DNA of 64,000 nucleotides from Branchiostoma lanceolatum (taxonomy: Eukaryota > Chordata > Leptocardii > Amphioxiformes > Branchiostomatidae), in NCBI RefSeq assembly GCF_035083965.1, contig NC_089729.1:11271464-11335463 (forward strand), given 5' to 3'. This document shows positions 57,001-64,000 of the stretch, piece by piece (position 1 is the first letter of the stretch; every line of letters begins with the position of its first letter). The notes under the pieces are model-generated. The model was given only the letters and a program-made list of their open reading frames with translations, did no database searches and was not told the origin of the DNA. The position numbers and the translations under genes were made by a program.

Positions 57001-60000
57001 CGAAACCAAATTTTTCTCCTGAGGTTGCTCGTGCCTGGTAGCAAGGCCTAGAATGAAGACCCTCGGTCCTCCTTATGTCCTCTCCCAGCAGATGCTCTCC
57101 ACCTGTGTACAACTCAAACACACAATGGTTAATGCAGAAAGTGAATTTCACGCAATGACTTCGTCAAACGCTAACATGCATGTAACTGTTTTAAGTCTTA
57201 GGTACGTAATGCAGCGTCTTCGTTTTCATACAAACAGGCTCTGTTTATGTAGTATTACTCACTAATGTTGCGAAATTTAGTATCGACAGTTTCTTTATTT
57301 TGAATCGCTGCAGTTACGGACCAAAGCGCGCCATTGTGAGACAGGGGCAGATATCTCGCCTGTTTTACGTCATCATTTCCGGCTCAGGTGAGTAACAACT
57401 GGGAAAACTACGTCATTTCCGGCTCAGGTTAGATACAGTCGGGAAAATACGTCATCGTAAAGAATATATGTCACCATAGGCCCAATCGTCTTGTTTTGAG
57501 TCCTACAATAGGCTGAAGTGAAAGTTGTTTTCAAAGACGAATTAACGACTGGTTGTTTGTTTTTGTAAAAATGCTAAAGAACAATTGGACAGTACAAACA
57601 AGTAAGACTACCGTAGCAAAATACCTCTCTGTTTTTCATTAAAAGTGGTGTCGTATTCGAATTGATCACGTCCCTTTGTGAGATCGCGAATCAGCCAAAC
57701 ACGAGAATAGAAAATAACTTAGCTGAGACTGATCGGGTCAAAACAGCACCAGATGATATACATCCATGCTTTTATCTGTTTTTCGTTTTGTCAAATTCAA
57801 AGTAAGATCAGGACTAGTATGAGATTGATTATGAATCGTGTTCTGTGCTATTTTTCTGTATAAAACGTAGAAACAGCATTAGCTTTTGGCTCTTTAAAAA
57901 TGCAAAACCTTCCCCCGTATCATAAATGAAGATTGCTTAATATTCATTTTTGGGTTCCCCAGCTATAGTTACGACCTGGGACGCTGACACTCACATGCTC
58001 ACCGTCCAGGAACTCAGGAGGCCCGGCGACACTTTCGGGGTGAGCTCCGTCTGCTGTGACTCTCTTGAACCACCTCAAGCGTTATGGCCTTCGCTACCTG
58101 TATTGTTTTTATCTTGTGTGTCTGTCTGTTTGTGAGTCTGTCCGTCATTCAGTGCGTCTGTCTGTCTGTTTGTTTGTGTGTCTATGTGTGTGTGTCTGTT
58201 TGTTTGTTTGTGTGCCTGTGTATGTGTCTGTGTGCGTGTCTGTGAGTCTTTCTGTCTCTCTTTGTCTCTGTATGTATGTATGCATGTTTGTATGTATATG
58301 AATGTATGTATGTATGTATGTATGTATGTATGTATGTATATATGTATCTTTGCGCGTGAGTGTGTGCGTGCGTCTGTGTGTTTGTGTGTCTTTCTCTTTG
58401 CCGCTGCATGTTGTCTGTACATATGGAACTAAAGCATTATTAGTGAAATCCGCCATATCTGACTGCCTCGTTTTCATCAGGATTGTCAGTTTACGATTGG
58501 GCCTTGGTAAGGCAGAACCCTTGCGTCTTCTGTGCGAACTGCAGTTGATTTTGCCGTCGAAAACCTTTCCAGGAGCTGACAAGCACCGCCTTTCGCAAGA
58601 AACGACAGACGTCAATCATTTCTCGGGCCGACATTGAGTTGCTGTCAATCAGCGCCGAGGTGGGTGGGGCCTCTTGTCTATCTACTGTAAATGCAGTGGT
58701 TTTTGCGGTGAACTTTCAGCGCAAGCTTAAAACCGCCGCGAAACCTTTTGCTCACCTACGACTGTAGCGCTACTATTGTTTCAAACGCGAACTTTAAACC
58801 ACCGCAAACACTCCATTTTCTCCCTACCGCGAAATAAGAGCCACGCGAACTTAAATGCATTTACAGCATTACAATGTAGTTGACTCCAGATATATCTGTC
58901 CGGAGTGTCCGCACTTTTCGCCATGCAGATACCATGACAAACAAAGTTGGCTGTCATGACCAAACGATCAGATAGACGGCGTTGCTGCACTGAGCAATTC
59001 TAAGCGGGTGGCAACCTGTTCAGTAGTAATCTCTTCTTGCCAGGACAGCCTTAGTAACTAGCATGTCATTGGTCAACAAGTAGGTTTTTTTTGGGGGGGG
59101 AGGTGTCGTGAAGACTAGACTTACTCCTTGCGAAGACGATTACGTCTATTGGCCAAGCAGTACGCATTTAAGGCTTCGATATACTCGTGAAATCAGACGA
59201 GAGAATGTGAAAAGTTCATGTCAAATAAGGACAGTTTACTGACGACGCACAAGTCTATAAAGATTTTGCAAGCCCGTTCTGGAGGGTTTTATTTTCGCTC
59301 ATCGTGGAAAACTAATCTTTTTTTTGGTGTTTCACTTGTAGGTCTGGTTTTCCAATCTTTTGACGAAAATTGTCGCCTGATCGATGACGTCTATTCAATG
59401 TTACAAACGTTCTCAGCAGGCTGGCACAACTTAAGATCATTTTTGTGGTCAGCACTGATTCTATCATGAGAAATCTGAAGTACCTACTCAGCCAGTCGTT
59501 CAGAGATATTAAATAGAATGTTGTCAGACGCAACATATGAACACTTGCCCTTCAAAGTCTGTGGGTGTAATTTTCTTGTAACGATTGTCATATAAGCCAC
59601 ACAACGAAGACTGTTGTTGGCGGAAACATGATAAATTGCATCTTGATAAGGAGATCACATAACATGATATATCTGGCACGAGTTTCTTGGTCAGCGTTGA
59701 TCTAATCGGGAGTCAGATGTTACGATAACCACTGTCATTTATGTATAGCCTCCTTCGCAGACTTCCTATAACGGCGGCGTATATATGCTGGGAGGGGAGG
59801 GGGACAAGGTTATCTAATACGCCAAAAATAATTACTCAAGCAACTGGATAAGATTTCTCGAGTAATTATTTTTGGCGTATCTTATTACCTGGATGTCTAA
59901 CCTTCATCAACGTATCAAGGTTATCTAATGCCGATAAGGGAGTTGTGTAGCCAAGGGAGTTGTGTAGCCGAGGGACGACCGCAACTTGGATACTGTAAAT

Positions 60001-62491
60001 ATGCATTTAAGTTCACGTGGTTATTATTTCGCGCTGAGGCGAAAATGAAGTGCTCGCGGTGATTTTAAGCTCGCGGCAGCGTTATGTACAGTCCCATATT
60101 ACTACAGCATTGAACAAAAAATGTTCGCGATGGTTTTAGGTTCGCGGTGAAACGGTCGCGAACATTTCTACATTTACAGTAATTGTTGTTTGAGGTTTGC
60201 ACGTACAGATGCGGAATGACATATCTGGAATTATTTGAAATCATTTTCTTGATCAGCGTTGATAGTATCGTGAGAAAATTATACGTTAAGATAATGACTG
60301 TCCTAAACGTATCAGCCGCACAATGAGTACAAAGAGCCCGTTGTCAGGCTCACCACGGAAAATTGTCCCGTGTAGGCGTCTTAAGTGGGACAGGTTAGAG
60401 AACAGGTGTTTGTCCTCCGACCGTGTGACGACACCCTGACACTTTGACAGCTCGCTTTTTGTGTTCGTTTAACACCGTGTTATAACCTACATTCTTCTAT
60501 CTCATGAGACAGTCGTTTTGACACCTTGGGAATCGTCTGTGTCACTTTAAGTATAACCTGTGTTAACAAGTCGAAATGAGGCATAGCGAGGGCAACTGTT
60601 TGGAACTATTCTGTAGTAAGCGATTAGCGATGACTATCGTTATAATAACCTTTGGGAGATACTACGGTGGGTAGTCTGCTAGTGGACAGGTCGACTTTGT
60701 GATCAGCGTGGTTTAGTATGCCTTGTTACATCCATGAGGTTATATTTTCAGTAGGTGTTTGCCTGTCTGTCTGTCTGTCTGACTGTCAACAAGCTAGATA
60801 ACTCAACAACGACTGGATGGATTGGTTTCATATTTGGTGTGTTGGTAGGGTGTGACGAAAACGGCAATGATCAGATTTGGGGTCCCCTGCCGACTTTCCT
60901 TGGTACTGCAGCGGAACTTCCGGTTTTGATATATCTTGCCGCCACCACCTTAAAACGACAAAAATCTTCTCCTCTCCCTTTGTTTTATCTGTTAGGTAGA
61001 CCGACTCGCACATAAATGTTCTGTTCAAATAACTTTTTTACGTTCACAACACGTCCGAGTAAAATTCAAAACATACTGTATTGCACACACGGCTTGCTGA
61101 ATCGAATAGAAGAATAAGTTCTTTGCACTATCTTTTGACATCGTACTCGTAATCCTTACAAATTTTGGAAATAGATGTTAGGAAAACGGTGTAACAGAAG
61201 CATAAACTATGCGCAGATTATGTCTAAAATCCTCGAAAAAACTTGACTTGCAGAGTTGGAAATTTGGGTCCGAACGTTATGTGCTACAATTTTAAGAATT
61301 TTGTTCTCTTACCATTGCGGAACCTTAAACTATCCGTGAATAATTTCATCAGGTTGGCGAATCACTGAATAGCAATTGCAAGGTTCTTTTATTCACAACC
61401 AAGTATTCTAAAAGAGCCGACATTTGGATGACTGTCTGTCATCTTCATCAGGGCAATACTGACTGGTTCACAGTGCACTGAAGCTAGGTGTTACTGCTAA
61501 CAATGCAGCCCCAAACTTGTTGCTAACCAAACAGTATCTATTAATGTAAAAATACTTTACGTTTGGAACTGCATTGTTAGCATTAACACCTAGCTTCAGT
61601 GCACTGTGAACCAGTCAGTATTGCCCTGATGAAGATGACAGACAGTCATCGAAACGTCGACTCTTGTAAACTATTTGGTTGTGAATAAAAGAACCTTGCT
61701 ATTCAGTCATCTAAACTATCCTTGCCAACCGTTTGCACCAACAACGTTCTGCTCCCTGAAAACCCACACAGAGGAAGCCAAACGTAACAGCAACAAGGTC
61801 TTTAAAAAGGGCAGACTTGGTTACGGACATAAATCCTGAAGTCGTTTTAAAAACAACACGCGGAGATTTGAATGACCCATTCTTACATTTCATCGCAATA
61901 TCACAACACGTTGGTGGTCTTTGTTGTGCATAAAAACGTATCTCAGAAACATATACGCCAACATGTTATCAAATATCACAATACGGTTACGATATACCTT
62001 CTAAGATTTCGTTTAATATTGAATACAATATAGGGATATTGATACTTGCTTGGTCTGCAGCGGTTGGGTTGCCTAGCAACAGCGATGAAACGCTTCGCTC
62101 CGCCCCCTGACAATGAATGGACGGGTCCGAGCGGTATGAATGGACGTCCGGTTGCAGTCGGGCTAGCGTGAATACGGCCGGGGTAGGAGATTACCTGGCC
62201 GCTCGGGCCGCATTACCGATGTAGTGTTTAACTAGTCACGGGCTCGGCCGTGGGTTCTACTACAGCGTAGCAGACAGCTATAGCTGTGTATATGGGTGTA
62301 TTTTCTCTCTCGCTACGCTAACTAGAAGTAGCGTTAAATCTGTGTGAGATAATTTGCGTGCAAACTAACGTAGCGCTGATGGAGTCTTGGCGGCTGTCCC
62401 GTGTACAGGACCTGGTGGACCGGGCCACCAGAATGCCGCCGGAGAACACGGTGGTCAGCGCCGGAGACTTCGTCAAGAGCCCCTTCCTCAG
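47558..62491 (+). CDS. CNBD2-like: Cyclic nucleotide-binding domain protein, CNBD2-like; continues to the right
   Basis: Exons 47558-47938, 50644-50732, 53191-53317, 55748-55825, 56507-56595, 57314-57387, 57963-58039, 58573-58659 and probably 62409-62491. All GT-AG, phases agree. Residues 1-127 are a basic, probably disordered tail. Exon 2 reads LRKFRRAARVVLACVHLNRL, as in CNBD2. Exons 4-5 (MSPPADRTGEQIDHVLVELR, RFKTFSQNP) match the helical lead-in, exons 6-8 the cNMP beta-roll: AIVRQGQ, LFYVIISGSA, PGDTFGELTS and RKKRQTSII, keeping the Gly-Glu and Arg of the phosphate cassette. Human CNBD2 is a sperm protein that binds cAMP. The first ATG in frame after an upstream stop is 47558; no ATG lies between. 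Exon 9 begins ED..., ends DFVKSPFL and has the spacing of CNBD2 after its beta-roll, but it could also begin another transcript (ATG 62379). Confidence 0.82.
48011..48081 (+). repeat. (CT)n microsatellite
   Basis: Nearly pure CT tract in the first CNBD2-like intron, about 70 bp after the donor. Confidence 0.97.
48340..49110. repeat. Three diverged copies of a GATTCTGTTTTAT...CATATTGTCCTGC unit
   Basis: Copies near 48340, 48717 and 48985 share GAGGATT..GTATA.AGT.CATATTGTCCTGCT and following words. Between the first two lies GGTGTGGCCCCGGCTGGGCC...GAAGCCACAAAT, repeated at about 52866-52990. Confidence 0.5.
49356..49626 (+). repeat. Tandem duplication of about 140 bp
   Basis: AGAACACGCTAACATTA, TACCTTAAACTATCGAGT, ACAGAAAGGTGAAATTA and AACAGAGTA recur in order in the second half. 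Confidence 0.6.
50500..50643 (+). repeat. Modular repeat remnant beside an exon
   Basis: CTTGGTACTGCAGCGGCATTT lies about 70 bp before the exon 2 acceptor of the CNBD2-like gene. Confidence 0.45.
50845..51200 (-). mobile_element. Penelope-like element, family B, 3' end
   Basis: The minus strand reads QSYIARHNCVIDWEGAKVID then REDN, the terminal endonuclease segment of Penelope elements, with frame loss after it. A non-coding tail with a hammerhead motif follows. Closely similar to 13765-14010. Confidence 0.75.
50851..50883 (-). ncRNA. Minimal hammerhead ribozyme motif, full core
   Basis: Minus strand: GCT, CTGAAGA, stem II GGTGTCT/AGACACC with loop GAC, GAAACGTC, AGC. GCT and AGC pair as stem I. 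Core complete. Confidence 0.65.
54417..54450 (+). ncRNA. Degenerate hammerhead motif
   Basis: CTGAAGA, stem II GAGTGA..TCACTC, then AAAACGTC. The first residue of GAAA is A, a core change expected to abolish cleavage. The tail shares TTTTATCCAGTA and ACCTGGATGTCTAACCTTC with the Penelope tails at 23460 and 59880. Confidence 0.5.
55002..55238. mobile_element. MITE with long GC-rich inverted repeats, copy 1
   Basis: GCCCCCCTCTCACCGGACCC...GCACGCTGGCGGCGTCGCTGCG at the left mirrors CGCAGCGACGCCGCCAGCGT...GGGTCCAGTGAGAGGGGGGC at the right. Arms of about 45 bp, total about 237 bp, in a CNBD2-like intron. Confidence 0.88.
55858..56103. mobile_element. MITE with long GC-rich inverted repeats, copy 2, inverted
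   Basis: Same arms as copy 1. The interior (TGGTCATACTTGTACGTTTTG...CCCATTATAAAGTTA) is the reverse complement of that in copy 1. It begins only about 30 bp after the donor of exon 4. Confidence 0.88.
58108..58400 (+). repeat. (TGTC)n, (TG)n and (ATGT)n microsatellite block
   Basis: Runs from TCTGTCTG through TGTGTGT into TATGTATG. It lies in the intron after 58039. Confidence 0.95.
58683..58867. mobile_element. MITE, ACTGTAAATGC family, copy 1
   Basis: Left TACTGTAAATGCAGTGGTTTTTGCGG, right CCGCGAAATAAGAGCC...GCATTTACAG. Starts 24 bp after a CNBD2-like donor. Confidence 0.65.
59815..59905. repeat. Fold-back of a Penelope tail phrase
   Basis: ACGCCAAAAATAATTACTCAAG is mirrored by CTCGAGTAATTATTTTTGGCG around a loop of about 20 bp, then ACCTGGATGTCTAACCTTC, as in the Penelope tails at 23460 and 54520. 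Confidence 0.65.
59991..60182. mobile_element. MITE, ACTGTAAATGC family, copy 2
   Basis: Left TACTGTAAATATGCATTTAA, right GCGAACATTTCTACATTTAC then AGTA. Interior words GTTCGCG and CGCGGTG recur as in copy 1. Confidence 0.65.
60733..60950 (+). repeat. Modular repeat fragment, 5' part
   Basis: TATATTTTCAGTAGGTGTTT, GTCTGTCTGTC, GATGGATTGGTTTCATATTT, GGTACTGCAGCGGAACTTCC. Same order as at 38970-39310. Confidence 0.6.
61419..61451 (-). ncRNA. Hammerhead motif, degenerate partner
   Basis: Minus strand CTGATGA, stem II GATGAC/GTCATC, then CAAATGTC in place of GAAACGTC. Two core changes. Confidence 0.5.
61626..61658 (+). ncRNA. Minimal hammerhead ribozyme motif, conserved core
   Basis: CTGATGA, stem II GATGAC/GTCATC with loop AGACA, GAAACGTC. 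The core is canonical; stem I next to it has only one clear pair (C-G). Confidence 0.6.
62068..62080 (+). promoter_or_regulatory. X-box (RFX site), palindromic
   Basis: GTTGCCTAGCAAC fits the RFX consensus GTNRCC-N-RGYAAC on both strands. It stands in a CpG-rich stretch (62060-62340) 300 bp upstream of the exon at 62379-62491. RFX factors switch on ciliary and flagellar genes. Confidence 0.65.
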
Positions 62492-64000
62492 GTGAGCACG
62501 TCTTCTTTAAGGCTTCTTATGTCTGTTAAGGAGTTAAGGGGGCTGGGAAGACAGTTATATTACACTTAAGACAACTTCAACACAATTATCAATTGATACT
62601 GTTTTCGTTGGCAAAAGTGACGACCTCTACATGAAGACCATCTTGCTAATGTGGCCCTTTTTGGTGGTCCCTTAGATAATTTTTCCCATTGAGATAAAAA
62701 TTAAGAATCTTATAGTGACCACCTGTCAACATAGACAAGATTTCAGTGGTCCCCTGAGTACACTTCTTGGGTAGTTTTTGTTGTCGTCTTGTTTTGTCAG
62801 AATATATAGTGCCAGGGACTTACTTAGATGTCTTCAGGAAACGTTTTGTACGAACCTAAACACTTCACACGCCGTAAAGTCTTTAAGATTCCTCTCCTTA
62901 AGGTCTTTATACCGTCTTATTCCTCAGCGAGACTGAGAATCGAGGAAAACAAAACACGGTAGAAAAATAAACAGTGTCAAGTATCCTTGCCCAAATCTGT
63001 TGACAAGCGCGCACACAATGCCAGGAGGAATTCTACATGTTTGTACTGGGGCTCGATGGTAAGGTGTCTATTGTCTCCGCTGTGTTCTTACAAGAGTTAA
63101 GGCACACACAGAACCGTCTTAAAATCCCGCCTTCCACACTCCATGGGAACCCTCTGCAAATACACTTTCTCAAAACAACGTCTTCAAGCCTTTCTACCCA
63201 AGACGCGCTAGTTATGTATGCTTGAGCGGTACCGGAGCGGGGAGGGAATTAGATAAAAGTTTATGGGACAAGCGAGGAAGTTAGTTTGTTAAAGGTACAA
63301 TGGCTATGTGTAAAACAACCTGTTATAGAGAGAAGGAGGTATTGAAACGGTCTCCATGGCTACGGCACGCGCTTGGACTCAAGATTTGGTACCAGCCAAA
63401 CTAGCACGTTCGGACATTTACCTAATGCAACGTGGTTATTATCAAACTGTACCTTTATACATTGATGTACCGACTATTACTGATTGCTAATCCTTATAAC
63501 CAGGTAATATCACGTTCAATACACTGTGAAGTGGCAAACACATTGTGTTATGCAAACTTATCTTTGATCTCTTTACAAACCAATGTTAATACTTGTCAGA
63601 AACGTTTCATTTGGTTCGACTACTTTAGACGACACATTGACAGTTATAATGTATACAAGCAGCAATGTTAGCTTGACGGTGACACATAGTGGGCAAGTAT
63701 TGGAAAACTTGACCGGCACTTAAAAGAGCTTAAAACCTCCCCCAGGGTTTTTGCCTTACTGTCTGAGCTTATGCTCTAGACATTCCTGATTTGAATATAT
63801 GATATTATGGGCGGATAAATGGATGTTGATATCCTACTATTAAATATTGGCCGATGCATTTATCTCCCAAAACGTCGGGAATGTCATATTCAACTGCACA
63901 TGTGCACAAAAAAGAAATCAAACCCAATAACAACTGTTTAGATTAGAAGTAAGCGCTAGTTGACGACTTTCATTTTACTTTGTGTTCATTTCATCACTGT
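62492..64000. other. Downstream intron or intergenic DNA, nothing recognised
   Basis: After the donor CAG|GTGAGC no further exon with matching phase was found. Reading frames are short and unsupported. Confidence 0.4.

Larger units (their letters stand above)
61345..61735. mobile_element. Penelope-derived fold-back with two opposed hammerhead motifs
   Basis: The left half (about 61345-61510) is the reverse complement of the right half (about 61560-61735), from AATAGCAATTGCAAGGTTCTTTTATTC at the outside to AGCTAGGTGTTA.TGCTAACAATGCAG at the centre. About 55 bp form the loop. Confidence 0.85.

Noticed and set aside
58075-58637. Several frames rich in His-Thr or Cys-Val
   Set aside because: Translations of the microsatellite block.

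Overview
This is a stretch of an intron-rich animal nuclear genome. The genes are split into many short exons with GT-AG borders, introns run to kilobases, and the space between exons is packed with retroelement debris, fold-back elements, microsatellites and a tRNA-Gln cluster. The gene families, together with Penelope-like elements carrying short hammerhead ribozyme motifs, suggest an invertebrate deuterostome. A lancelet (Branchiostoma) is my best guess, but this is inference and no species-specific marker was checked.

Layout, left to right. 1-1.03 kb (-): the 5' end of a type II membrane sulfotransferase of the galactose-3-O-sulfotransferase (GAL3ST) type, running off the left edge. 4.2-6.4 kb (-): a two-exon, apparently intact piggyBac transposase. 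9.47-16.6 kb (-): a complete BTB-BACK-Kelch gene closest to KLHL24/KLHL35/KLHL6, eight coding exons, 619 codons, every splice phase checked. 17-24.4 kb: retroelement remnants (two kinds of non-LTR reverse transcriptase, and a Penelope GIY-YIG region), plus the first copy of a 1.2-kb modular repeat. 25.2-39.9 kb (+): an acyl-CoA synthetase (AMP-binding family, ACSF2-like) with at least 17 coding exons, in frame at every junction but two (one broken, one uncertain). 41.55-42.19 kb: a 55-bp minisatellite. 43.3-43.7 kb: tRNA-Gln genes and relics. 44.2-44.9 kb (-): two good exons of an unrecognised gene. 45.25-46.6 kb: second copy of the modular repeat. 47.5-62.5 kb (+): a CNBD2-like cyclic-nucleotide-binding gene with eight exons and a probable ninth, continuing past the window.

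The genes show no operon-like relationship; they are ordinary neighbours on a chromosome. The more unusual content is in the repeats. At least six sites carry the core of the minimal hammerhead ribozyme known from Penelope-like elements, three of them with the complete core, some beside recognisable Penelope coding remnants. One head-to-head pair forms a fold-back of about 390 bp. A second theme is a modular repeat family built from degenerate units of about 140 bp with a shared ACTGCAGCGG core, carrying octamer sites (ATTTGCAT) and ending in AACTCTAGTTTT; parts of it recur through the introns and intergenic DNA.
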